Source of the DNA: an uncultured Clostridia bacterium
GTDB lineage: Bacteria > Bacillota > Clostridia > TANB77 > CAG-508
Length of the DNA stretch: 12,353 bases
Assembly (NCBI GenBank): GCA_944391895.1
Contig: CALXVF010000022.1
Span: forward strand, 1-12,353
Direction: 5' to 3'
Shown: one piece after another, positions 6,610 to 12,353 of the stretch
How the letters are laid out: each line of letters begins with the position of its first letter
Position numbering within the stretch: position 1 is the first letter of the stretch
The notes under the pieces: generated by a model
Told to the model about the DNA's origin: nothing
Seen by the model: only the letters and a program-made list of their open reading frames with translations
The model's database searches: none
Program-made: the position numbers and the translations under genes

Positions 6610-6749
6610 ATTGTATATTATATGATTTTGCGTTCCTTGTAGTCGCAGCTAAAATTCTTTGAATTTTATTGCTCCAAACGCACTTCGCTGGAATCCTTCC
6701 AGCTTGTTTGAACGCTTACGCGGAACTACAAAATCATATAATATACAAT
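6610..6749. repeat. Palindromic intergenic repeat, copy 1 (140 bp, cloverleaf-like)
   Basis: A perfect 21-bp inverted repeat (6610-6630 with 6729-6749) encloses a GC-richer core. The outer stem continues, after a small bulge, as GTTCC (6632-6636) with GGAAC (6722-6726). Inside lie a 7-bp hairpin 6651-6657/6661-6667 and a nested hairpin CAAAC/GTTTG (6675-6679/6706-6710) with GCTGGAA/TTCCAGC (6687-6693/6697-6703). The core differs in composition from the surrounding AT-rich DNA. A related shorter copy lies at 10415-10502 with similar ends, so this is a repeat family, possibly MITE-like. It sits 18 nt after the solute-binding protein gene and could also act as its transcript end. No obvious target-site duplication is visible. 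Confidence 0.85.
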
Positions 6750-6778
6750 ATAATAAAAAAATAGTAAAAATAAAAATG

Positions 6779-6792
6779 CGAAAAAATGTTCG
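6779..6792. promoter_or_regulatory. LexA (SOS) operator upstream of recA
   Basis: CGAAAAAATGTTCG matches the Gram-positive SOS box CGAACATATGTTCG at 12 of 14 positions and ends 8 bp before the recA -35 element. LexA bound here would limit recA transcription until DNA damage. The same bases form a short hairpin (6777-6782/6789-6794), as expected for a dyad operator. Confidence 0.7.
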
Positions 6793-6800
6793 CAAAAGTA

Positions 6801-6828
6801 TTGACAAATATTTTTTTTAGTATATAAT
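6801..6828 (+). promoter_or_regulatory. recA promoter
   Basis: TTGACA (6801-6806) and TATAAT (6823-6828) are both perfect and are separated by 16 bp of T-rich sequence. The start point is about 6835, giving a leader of about 30 nt. The LexA-like box lies just upstream. Confidence 0.88.
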
Positions 6829-6838
6829 AAATGTCGTA

Positions 6839-6852
6839 CAAACAAATGTTTA
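6839..6852. promoter_or_regulatory. Weak second LexA-like box in the recA leader
   Basis: CAAACAAATGTTTA matches the SOS consensus at 10 of 14 positions and keeps the dyad AAAC/GTTT. It lies between the predicted transcription start and the ribosome-binding site, where a repressor could block elongation. It is degenerate and may be chance. Confidence 0.35.
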
Positions 6853-6866
6853 ATTAGGAGGAAATT

Positions 6867-7952
6867 ATGAATACAGAAAAAGGAAACACAGAAAGACAAA
6901 AAGCGCTAGAAGCAGCACTTGGACAAATAGAAAAACAATTTGGAAAAGGTTCAGTTATGAAATTAGGAGAATTTAAAGCAATGAATGTTGAGGCAATACC
7001 AACAGGAGCTTTAAGTTTAGATATAGCTTTAGGAATAGGTGGAATTCCAAAGGGAAGAATTATAGAAGTATATGGACCAGAATCATCTGGAAAAACAACA
7101 TTAGCACTTCATATGATTGCAGAAGCTCAGAAAAAAGGTGGAGAAGCAGCATTTATTGATGCAGAACATGCCTTGGATCCAGTTTATGCAAAACATTTAG
7201 GAGTAGATATAGATAATTTAATAGTATCTCAACCAGATACAGGAGAGCAAGCACTAGAAATAGCAGAAGCTTTAGTTAGAAGTGGAGCTATTGACATTAT
7301 AGTAGTCGACTCTGTAGCAGCACTAGTTCCAAAAGCTGAAATTGATGGAGATATGGGTGATGCCCATGTAGGTCTTCAAGCAAGACTTATGTCACAAGCT
7401 TTAAGAAAATTAGCTGGTGTTATAAATAAATCTAATAGTGTAATAGTATTTATCAACCAATTAAGAGAAAAAGTAGGAATTATGTTTGGAAATCCTGAAA
7501 CTACACCAGGAGGAAGAGCATTAAAATTCTATGCTTCAGTAAGAATGGATATAAGAAAAGTAGAAAATATTAAACAAGATGGAGATGTTGTTGGAAACAG
7601 AGTAAGAGTAAAAGTAGTAAAAAATAAAGTTGCTCCACCTTTTAGAGAGGCTGAATTTGATATTGTTTATGGAAAAGGAATTTCTAAATCTGGAAATATA
7701 CTTGATTTAGGTATAAATCTTGGACTTATTGATAAGAGTGGTTCATGGTTTGGATATAATGGAAATAGAATTGGACAAGGTAGAGAAAATGCTAAGAAGT
7801 ACTTAGAAGATAATCCGGAAATTATGCAAGAAGTAGAAGATAAAATAAGAAAGAACTTTGATGAAGCATTTGAACAAAGCCTAGGAGAAGAAGTTGTTGA
7901 CGAAGAGCAAGATATAGAACCAGATGATAACGAATTTGATGATGAAGAATAG
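6867..7952 (+). CDS. recA: RecA recombinase
   Basis: A 361-aa cytoplasmic DNA-dependent ATPase that forms filaments on single-stranded DNA, catalyses strand exchange and triggers LexA self-cleavage. Visible elements are the N-terminal oligomerisation helix, Walker A GPESSGKT (70-77), the catalytic Glu100 in IDAEHALDP, Walker B IIVVDS (144-149), and the DNA-binding loop 2 region with NQLREKVGIMFGNPETTPGG (197-216). The C-terminal tail is strongly acidic (about 341-361), as in other bacteria where it tunes activity. AGGAGG at 6856-6861 lies 5 nt before ATG 6867. The promoter has one good LexA box, so SOS induction is expected. recX follows after 11 nt, and scpA after that, all without visible terminators. 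Confidence 0.99.
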   Translation: MNTEKGNTERQKALEAALGQIEKQFGKGSVMKLGEFKAMNVEAIPTGALSLDIALGIGGIPKGRIIEVYGPESSGKTTLALHMIAEAQKKGGEAAFIDAEHALDPVYAKHLGVDIDNLIVSQPDTGEQALEIAEALVRSGAIDIIVVDSVAALVPKAEIDGDMGDAHVGLQARLMSQALRKLAGVINKSNSVIVFINQLREKVGIMFGNPETTPGGRALKFYASVRMDIRKVENIKQDGDVVGNRVRVKVVKNKVAPPFREAEFDIVYGKGISKSGNILDLGINLGLIDKSGSWFGYNGNRIGQGRENAKKYLEDNPEIMQEVEDKIRKNFDEAFEQSLGEEVVDEEQDIEPDDNEFDDEE

Positions 7953-7963
7953 GAAATATAAAA

Positions 7964-8398
7964 ATGTATTCAATAGAAGAATTTGACGAAGCAAAAACTA
8001 AAGTATTAAAGTATGTATGTTATAAAAAAAGAACAGAATATGAAATACGAAATAAGTTTGCAAAAACAATAGAAGAGAATTTATTAGATGATGTAATAGA
8101 AGAATTAAAAGAAATTGGATATATAGATGATTCTAAATATGTATTAAGAGCCATAAATGAGTTTATGGCGCTTAATAACTTATCCATAAAAGAAATTAAA
8201 TATAAGTTAATGTCAAAAGGCGTAAAAAATGATATTATAGAGGATTATATATCTGAAAATTATGATACTTTAATAGAATATGAAATTAAATCAGCTAAGA
8301 AAATAGCAGTAAAAAAGTCAAATCTTGAAAAACAAGATTTAAAAATGTACTTGATGAAAAAAGGATATAGAGAAGAAAGCATAAGAGAGGCAATATAG
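7964..8398 (+). CDS. recX: RecX, regulator of RecA
   Basis: A 144-aa mostly helical protein with the tandem three-helix repeats of the RecX family. The first repeat contains KTEYEIRNKF-type residues (as RTEYEIRNKFAK) and the EELKEIGYIDDSKYVLR segment; the second contains NNLSIKEIKYKLMSKGVKND. RecX binds along RecA filaments and generally limits RecA activity. It is on the short side for Firmicutes (Bacillus RecX is about 260 aa) and close to E. coli length. Position is supporting evidence: it starts 11 nt after recA and its stop is followed after a single base by scpA. The ribosome-binding site is weak (AGGAAAT), so translation may depend on coupling with recA. Confidence 0.88.
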   Translation: MYSIEEFDEAKTKVLKYVCYKKRTEYEIRNKFAKTIEENLLDDVIEELKEIGYIDDSKYVLRAINEFMALNNLSIKEIKYKLMSKGVKNDIIEDYISENYDTLIEYEIKSAKKIAVKKSNLEKQDLKMYLMKKGYREESIREAI

Positions 8399-8399
8399 T

Positions 8400-9164
8400 A
8401 TGCAAAATGTATTTACACTAGAAATAAATAAATACAAAATAAAAACAGAGAACTTTGAAGGTCCCCTTGACTTGCTATGCCATTTGATTGATGTTAACAA
8501 AATGGATATTTATGACATTTCATTAAGTGAAATTACTGACCAATATATTGCATATATTAATGCAATGGAAGAAATGGATTTAGAAGTTACTAGCGAATTT
8601 TTAATAATGGCATCAAACCTTTTATACCTAAAGTCTAAAAAGCTTTTACCTAGACAAGAAACAGAAGAGGAAATGTTATCTGAAGAAGAATTAATACAAA
8701 GAATTATAGAATATAAGCAGTATAAAGAAATAACTAATAAATTTAGAGAATTGTATAATGCAAATAATAAAAGAGTTTTTAGGATGGCTGAAGATATAGA
8801 AATTCCTAAGCAGACAGAAGTTGAAGTAAAGTATACTAGTAATGATTTGGCAGAAACATATAAAAAGATTCTAGATAAAAATACATCTAAGTTAAATAAA
8901 AATGCAAAAAATATTGAAAAGATTGCAATTATTGAAAATTATACTGTTGGAGAAACAGTAAAAACAATGTTTAAAGAATTGATTAGAAACAAAACCTTCG
9001 TGTTTAATAGGCTGTTTTCATTAAAGAAATGCAAACCACAGGAGGTTGTAACAGCTTTCTCTGGACTATTAGAAATGTCAAGAAGAAATAAAGTAGAAAC
9101 AAATCAAGAAGAGCTATTTGGAGAAATTAAAGTTGATAAAAAAATAAAAAATAATAATAGTTAG
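8400..9164 (+). CDS. scpA: ScpA, kleisin subunit of the SMC condensin complex
   Basis: A 254-aa kleisin. The N-terminal helical domain carries the family signature NFEGPLDLLCHLIDVNKMDIYDI (residues about 18-40) and continues with FLIMASNLLYLKSKKLLP. The middle is charged and variable. The C-terminal winged helix ends with VVTAFSGLLEMSRRNKVETNQEELFGEI. ScpA bridges the two heads of SMC and, with ScpB, organises and segregates the chromosome. ATG 8400 starts one base after the recX stop codon, with an AGAGAGG-like site upstream. In most Firmicutes scpB follows directly, but here the next gene is a DUF2953 protein, so scpB must be elsewhere or replaced. The length is typical. Confidence 0.95.
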   Translation: MQNVFTLEINKYKIKTENFEGPLDLLCHLIDVNKMDIYDISLSEITDQYIAYINAMEEMDLEVTSEFLIMASNLLYLKSKKLLPRQETEEEMLSEEELIQRIIEYKQYKEITNKFRELYNANNKRVFRMAEDIEIPKQTEVEVKYTSNDLAETYKKILDKNTSKLNKNAKNIEKIAIIENYTVGETVKTMFKELIRNKTFVFNRLFSLKKCKPQEVVTAFSGLLEMSRRNKVETNQEELFGEIKVDKKIKNNNS

Positions 9165-9182
9165 CATAAATAGTAAATAATT

Positions 9183-9228
9183 GGAAAAACTATTACAAAA
9201 AGGAGGAACCTTTTGTGGTAGTTTTTCT
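9183..9228 (+). promoter_or_regulatory. Strong RNA hairpin enclosing the start region of the DUF2953 gene
   Basis: Bases 9183-9196 pair with 9215-9228 (including three G-U pairs). After a bulged A at 9197, 9198-9203 pairs with 9209-9214, leaving loop AGGAA (9204-9208). The stem totals about 20 bp. The Shine-Dalgarno sequence AAGGAGG (9200-9206) is half in the stem and half in the loop, and the GTG start (9215-9217) is fully paired. Either it controls translation of the downstream pair, or it serves as a leaky terminator for the recA-recX-scpA unit (the 3' arm is T-rich). Confidence 0.6.
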
Positions 9229-9844
9229 TTGTGTATTACTAATATTAATTGTAATTCTAATAACATTGTTAATGTCAAATATATCAATTACAATCAAAGA
9301 TATGACTATAAATGACTTGGATAATGCCCAAAATATATTTGAAATTATTTTAAAAGAAAAAGATGAAAGAAAGAAAATAGATGTTTTAGATTATATTTCT
9401 TTTAAGTTAAAAATACAGGTAAAATTTCTAAACAAAATACCAATATTTGTTTTAAATTTAAATAATCAAAAAGTAAAAAACATTTTGTTAAAACAATACG
9501 ATAAAGAAATAAGAAAGCATAAAGACATAGAGCAGGATAAGAAAAAGGCTAAACAATTCTCAAAACAATTGTTGCCAAAAATAAGTTTAGAGAAAACAAA
9601 CTTGGATATGCTTTTAGGAACAGATAATGCTGCATTTACGGCTATTGCTAGCTCTATTATTAATATATCAATTGGAATATTTCTTCCTTATGTGGCTAAT
9701 AATGAATTGGAAAACTATCACTATAAAGTAGAACCAGTTTATTTAGATAAAAATGTATTTTTTTTACAATTTAGTTGCATAATAACAATAAAATTAGTAC
9801 ATATTATAAATGTAATATGTAAGAAGGAGGAAAATAAAAAATGA
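9215..9844 (+). CDS. ytfI: DUF2953 family protein (YtfI-like)
   Basis: A 209-aa protein with an N-terminal membrane helix (residues about 1-20). A Lys-rich central part (about 55-125) follows, then the family's C-terminal block: a GT-D/N-AA motif (LLGTDNAAFTAIAS, about 133-146), a hydrophobic helix, a P-x-Y segment (VEPVYLDKN) and a final hydrophobic stretch of the type found in DUF2953. The function is unknown. The gene is habitually next to ytfJ in spore formers, which suggests a sporulation role. The start is GTG 9215 with AGGAGG 8 nt upstream; the next in-frame ATG (residue 20) would delete the expected membrane helix. The gene overlaps ytfJ by four bases (ATGA). Its start region is buried in a strong hairpin. 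Family assignment is by eye and moderately sure. Confidence 0.75.
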   Translation: MVVFLCVLLILIVILITLLMSNISITIKDMTINDLDNAQNIFEIILKEKDERKKIDVLDYISFKLKIQVKFLNKIPIFVLNLNNQKVKNILLKQYDKEIRKHKDIEQDKKKAKQFSKQLLPKISLEKTNLDMLLGTDNAAFTAIASSIINISIGIFLPYVANNELENYHYKVEPVYLDKNVFFLQFSCIITIKLVHIINVICKKEENKK

Positions 9845-10389
9845 GTGAATATCCAATAGAGGGCTTAATGAATACCGCCATGAATAGCATAAAAGAAATG
9901 GTGGATGTTAATACAATTGTAGGTGACCCGATACAAACATCTAATAATGTGGTTATAATTCCAATATCTAAAGTTAACTTTGGTTTTGCAGCAGGAGGAA
10001 GTGAGTTTAACGGAAAAACGACAGATACTCCTAAAAAAGAAGAAGTACCACCAAAAGAGAGATTACCATTTGGTGGTGGTTCAGGTGCAGGTGTAAGTAT
10101 TTCACCAATAGCATTTATAGTAGTTCAAACAAGTGGAGTAAAATTATTACCTGTAGAACATTCTTCTTCTATCGATAAATTATTAGATTTAGTTCCAGAC
10201 TTGGCAGACAAATTAAGCGAAATGCTTGGAAAAACTATGAACGGAATGAAATTAAGCAAATTAGAAAAAGAAGCTATGAAAAATGCTGGAAATAGCCAAG
10301 TAAAGATAACAACTACACCAACAGGAACTGTTACAGAAGTGAAAAAAGATAATAATTACGATGTAGAATATGATGAGACTGATATGTAA
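9841..10389 (+). CDS. ytfJ: GerW/YtfJ family sporulation protein
   Basis: A 182-aa protein of the YtfJ (GerW) family. The start YPIEGLMNTAMNSIKEMVDVN and the strand region GDPIQTSNNVVIIPISKVNFGFAAGGSEF are typical. They are followed by a Gly-rich turn (PFGGGSGAGVSISPIAFIVV, about 76-95) and the VKLLPVE segment. The charged C-terminal tail (about 135-182) is variable. In Bacillus the protein is made in the forespore and is needed for normal germination with some nutrients. It is translated from ATG 9841, which overlaps the previous gene's stop, and a strong AGAAGGAGG lies about 9 nt upstream inside that gene, so the two are co-translated. A palindromic repeat with a T-run follows and may end the transcript. 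Confidence 0.93.
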   Translation: MSEYPIEGLMNTAMNSIKEMVDVNTIVGDPIQTSNNVVIIPISKVNFGFAAGGSEFNGKTTDTPKKEEVPPKERLPFGGGSGAGVSISPIAFIVVQTSGVKLLPVEHSSSIDKLLDLVPDLADKLSEMLGKTMNGMKLSKLEKEAMKNAGNSQVKITTTPTGTVTEVKKDNNYDVEYDETDM

Positions 10390-10414
10390 ACAATTTTATT
10401 AAATACACATCCAT

Positions 10415-10502
10415 AAATGTATATTAAAGATTTTTTGTTCCTTGCTGTCGGACTTTCAGTCCTCCAAATTGCGCGGAACTGTAAAATCTTAAATATACAT
10501 TT
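10415..10502. repeat. Palindromic intergenic repeat, copy 2 (88 bp)
   Basis: A 20-bp inverted repeat with one mismatch (10415-10434 with 10483-10502) is followed inside by GTTCC (10437-10441) and GGAAC (10475-10479). The core has a hairpin GGACT-TTC-AGTCC (10450-10462). The ends match copy 1 at 6610-6749: both have TGTATATTA, GATTTT and GTTCCTTG on the left, and GCGGAACT, AAAATC and AATATACA on the right. CTCCAAA is also shared in the core, and copy 1 carries about 50 extra bases there. The right arm runs into T residues (10500-10505), so it could also terminate ytfJ transcription. Confidence 0.82.
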
Positions 10503-10531
10503 TTTATTGCAAAATAAAAATTGTAATATTA

Positions 10532-10560
10532 TTGCTAAAATGAATTGCTTATGATATAAA
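10532..10560 (+). promoter_or_regulatory. Promoter of the flavin reductase gene
   Basis: TTGCTA (10532-10537) and TATAAA (10555-10560) are 17 bp apart, and TG at 10552-10553 gives an extended -10. The start point would be about 10567, leaving a leader of about 26 nt. Confidence 0.6.
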
Positions 10561-10592
10561 TACTATAAAATAACAAAGAAAGGGTGGAGAAA

Positions 10593-11099
10593 ATGAATAA
10601 AGATGTATTTTCGAATTTAACATATGGACTGTATATAATATCAACAAAATATGAAGACCATTTTGCAGGATGCATAGTAAATACAGTAGTTCAAGCGACT
10701 CCAGAGGAAAAGCCTAAATTAATAGTTATAGTAAATAAAGAAAATGACACAAATATTACAATGAAAAAATCAAAGAAAGTAAATCTTTCAGTTCTATCTG
10801 AAGAAGCAGATATGCTTTTGATTGGAAAATTTGGATTTAGAAGTAGTAAGGATTACAACAAGTTAGAGAATACTGAATACAAAATTGGCAATAATAATAT
10901 ACCAGTAATCACAGAAAAAGCAGTTTCATACATAGAGGCAAGTGTAATAAATGAAATAGATTTAACAACTCATACTATATTTGTCCTAGAGGCAAATGAA
11001 GCTGAGGTTATTTCAAATAAACCAGTAATGACTTATGATTATTACCACAATGTTGTTAAGGGAAAAACACCACCTAAAGCATCATCATTTGCTGTGTAG
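10593..11099 (+). CDS. Flavin reductase-like protein (Hrb-type flavin domain without rubredoxin)
   Basis: A 168-aa FMN-binding split-barrel protein of the flavin reductase (DIM6/NTAB, COG1853) family. The pattern follows the flavin domain of clostridial high-molecular-weight rubredoxin: TYGLYIISTK near the start, GCIVNTVVQATPEEKPKLIVIVNK (residues about 27-50), FGFRSSKDYNKLENTEY, and a final TYDYYHNVVKGKTPPKA. Such proteins pass electrons from NAD(P)H to partners in oxygen or nitric oxide detoxification. The sequence stops where the rubredoxin domain would begin in Hrb, so this is a stand-alone form. ATG 10593 is preferred over the in-frame GTG at 10584, which forms part of the ribosome-binding site (AGGGTGGAG). 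The next gene follows after 30 nt with its own AAGGAGG, a probable operon. Confidence 0.83.
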   Translation: MNKDVFSNLTYGLYIISTKYEDHFAGCIVNTVVQATPEEKPKLIVIVNKENDTNITMKKSKKVNLSVLSEEADMLLIGKFGFRSSKDYNKLENTEYKIGNNNIPVITEKAVSYIEASVINEIDLTTHTIFVLEANEAEVISNKPVMTYDYYHNVVKGKTPPKASSFAV

Positions 11100-11129
11100 G
11101 AAATTATAAAATTAAGGAGGAAATGAATT

Positions 11130-11912
11130 ATGAAAAAATTAGAAGGGAAAGTAGCTGTAGTTACAGGAGGAGCCATGGGAAATGGTTTAGGAATAGTTAA
11201 AGTATTTTTAAAATATGGAGCAAAAGTTGCCATATTAGATTATGCAGAAAAATTAACAGAAACAATAGAAAATCTTAAAAATGAAGGACAAGATGTACTA
11301 GGATATAATGTAGACATTAGAGATTTTCAAAAAGTAAAAGAAGCAGCTGAGGATATTGCTAATAAATATGGAAAAATAGATGTAATAGTTAACAATGCAG
11401 GAGTATGCAGATTAGAAAAGTTTATGAATATGGAAGATTCACTTAGAGATTTCCATTTTGATATAAACATAAAAGGAACATGGAATGTTACAAAAGCATG
11501 CTTACCTTTTATGAAAAAAGGCTCAATCGTTAATTTGTCAAGTGTAACAGGACCAATGGTAGCAGATAGTGGAGAAGTAGCTTATGCTACAACTAAAGCT
11601 GCAATATTAGGATTTACAAAATCTTTAGCAGCAGAGTTAGTTGAAGATGGAATAAGAGTAAATGCAATATTACCTGGATATATAATGACACCAATGGTAG
11701 AAGGAATGGCTAATGAAACAGATTCAAGTAATCCACAAGCAGTTGTAGATGGTATTGCTAAAGGAATACCAATGAAAAGATTAGGAACTATTGAAGAATT
11801 AGGAGAACTTGCTGCATTTTTAGCAAGTGATGAAAGCTCATATATAACAGCTCAGGGAATAGTAATAGATGGAGGTTCAACACTTCCAGAAACAATGACA
11901 ATGGGAGTATAA
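11130..11912 (+). CDS. ucpA: UcpA-type short-chain dehydrogenase/reductase
   Basis: A 260-aa classical SDR. It has the nucleotide-binding motif TGGAMGNGLG (residues 12-21), an Asp at the end of the second strand (ILD) suggesting NAD(H) preference, NNAGVC, the catalytic Ser in NLSSVTG, and the YATTK active-site Tyr/Lys pair. The PGYIMTPMVEG substrate-side element follows. The ending IDGGSTLPETMTMGV and the internal blocks RDFHFDINIKGTWNVTKA and IPMKRLGTIEELGELAAFLASDESSYIT closely resemble E. coli UcpA. The physiological substrate is not established; UcpA has been linked to furan aldehyde tolerance. AAGGAGG (11114-11120) lies 9 nt before ATG 11130. An out-of-frame ATG at 11123 is ignored. It probably shares a transcript with the flavin reductase, a pairing consistent with redox stress handling, though that is inference. 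Confidence 0.88.
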   Translation: MKKLEGKVAVVTGGAMGNGLGIVKVFLKYGAKVAILDYAEKLTETIENLKNEGQDVLGYNVDIRDFQKVKEAAEDIANKYGKIDVIVNNAGVCRLEKFMNMEDSLRDFHFDINIKGTWNVTKACLPFMKKGSIVNLSSVTGPMVADSGEVAYATTKAAILGFTKSLAAELVEDGIRVNAILPGYIMTPMVEGMANETDSSNPQAVVDGIAKGIPMKRLGTIEELGELAAFLASDESSYITAQGIVIDGGSTLPETMTMGV

Positions 11913-11921
11913 CTCCCATTG
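11899..11921 (+). terminator. Hairpin across the ucpA stop codon (partial terminator or processing element)
   Basis: A perfect 10-bp stem (11899-11908 with 11912-11921) with a 3-nt loop includes the TAA stop codon at 11910-11912. No T-run follows, and the next ribosome-binding site begins 7 nt downstream, so it is unlikely to be a full terminator. It may lower read-through into the regulator gene or protect the ucpA mRNA end. Confidence 0.45.
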
Positions 11922-11939
11922 CATTTGAAAGGAGCAAGG

Positions 11940-12353
11940 ATGTCAAAGATTTTAATAGTAGAAGATGACGAAAAATTAAGAAAAGAATTAGAGATCTTTT
12001 TAAATAAAAATGGATATCAAGCGGTAAGTTTAGAAAGCTTTGAAAATCCAGTAAAAGAATGTTGGGAAAAGAATTCAGATTTGATTTTGCTTGATATTAA
12101 TTTACCTAACATTGATGGAGAATATATTTTAAGAGAAATAAGAAAAGTATCAAATGTTCCAATTATAATGATTACTAGCAAAGATAATGAACTAGATGAG
12201 CTAATGAGCTTGAACTATGGAGCTGACCAGTATGTAACTAAGCCTTTTAATATACAGATTTTGCTAGCTAAAATTAATGGATTATTAAAAAGAAGTAAAA
12301 TAACGGAAACAAATCAAAATAAAATTGATTGTAATGATTTTATTTTGAATATG
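11940..12353 (+). CDS. BceR-like OmpR-family response regulator, 3'-truncated by the window edge
   Basis: 138 residues are visible in an open frame that reaches the last base. The receiver domain is complete: the acidic pair Asp9-Asp10 (IVEDDE), the phosphoacceptor Asp52 (LLDINLPNIDG), Thr79 (MITSKD) and Lys101 (TKPF). A linker (SKITETNQNKIDCNDFILNM) follows, leading into the missing winged-helix DNA-binding domain. The segments REIRKVSNVPIIMITS and GADQYVTKPFNIQILLAKI resemble regulators of the BceR group, which control peptide-antibiotic ABC transporters of the BceAB type in Firmicutes. A partner intramembrane-sensing kinase and a BceAB-like transporter would be expected beyond 12353. ATG 11940 is preceded by AAAGGAG. 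It lies 27 nt after ucpA, so shared transcription is possible but the hairpin between them argues for some separation. Confidence 0.85.
   Translation, partial: MSKILIVEDDEKLRKELEIFLNKNGYQAVSLESFENPVKECWEKNSDLILLDINLPNIDGEYILREIRKVSNVPIIMITSKDNELDELMSLNYGADQYVTKPFNIQILLAKINGLLKRSKITETNQNKIDCNDFILNM

Noticed and set aside
6592..6866. Whole gap before recA as a riboswitch or CRISPR array
   Set aside because: It consists of one palindromic element plus the LexA box and promoter; there are no regularly spaced direct repeats and no recognisable aptamer core, and the palindrome lies upstream of the promoter.
11123..11129. ATG at 11123 as the ucpA start
   Set aside because: It is in another frame; ATG 11130 is correctly spaced from AAGGAGG and gives a complete SDR N-terminus.

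Overview
The window is about 12.35 kb of very AT-rich DNA. Codons are dominated by AGA, AAA and ATA, ribosome-binding sites are strong AGGAGG types, and every recognisable gene lies on the + strand. The sporulation genes spoVS and ytfJ/gerW, the low-GC clostridial arrangement (rny, ymdB, spoVS, recA, recX, scpA) and the gene repertoire point to an endospore-forming member of the class Clostridia. The sequence alone does not support a genus.

Region 1 (1-2502). The 3' part of a XerD-like tyrosine recombinase runs in from the left edge and ends at a long hairpin. It is followed by RNase Y with its own consensus promoter and an intrinsic terminator. The recombinase has Lys where the family's first catalytic Arg is expected.

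Region 2 (2503-3738) is the most notable part. A gene-free stretch of about 600 nt has a near-perfect promoter, an 8-bp stem joining its two ends, several internal hairpins (one capped by a GNRA tetraloop) and an intrinsic terminator. Directly downstream lies a small four-helix membrane protein with a D-x3-D motif that I recognise as OapA, the protein partner of OLE (Ornate Large Extremophilic) RNA. The gap is therefore called as an OLE RNA gene. The OLE-oapA pair sits between rny and ymdB-spoVS, genes that usually lie close together.

Region 3 (3739-6600). ymdB (metallophosphoesterase) starts 3 nt after oapA, followed by spoVS with a clear terminator. An independently promoted, membrane-anchored family 5 solute-binding protein comes next; it has no permease genes beside it.

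Region 4 (6601-10510). A 140-bp palindromic intergenic repeat precedes the recA promoter, which carries a LexA-type operator and a weaker second one. recA-recX-scpA are tightly packed. scpB does not follow scpA. After a strong hairpin that encloses a start region come the overlapping pair DUF2953 (ytfI-like) and ytfJ/gerW. A second, shorter copy of the palindromic repeat follows ytfJ.

Region 5 (10511-12353). A stand-alone flavin reductase related to high-molecular-weight rubredoxin, a UcpA-type short-chain dehydrogenase, and the start of a BceR-like OmpR-family response regulator that runs off the right edge.

The main themes are RNA metabolism (RNase Y, YmdB, OLE RNP), DNA repair and chromosome maintenance (Xer, RecA/RecX, ScpA) and sporulation (SpoVS, YtfJ). 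The window contains no tRNA or rRNA gene, CRISPR array or insertion-sequence transposase that I can see.
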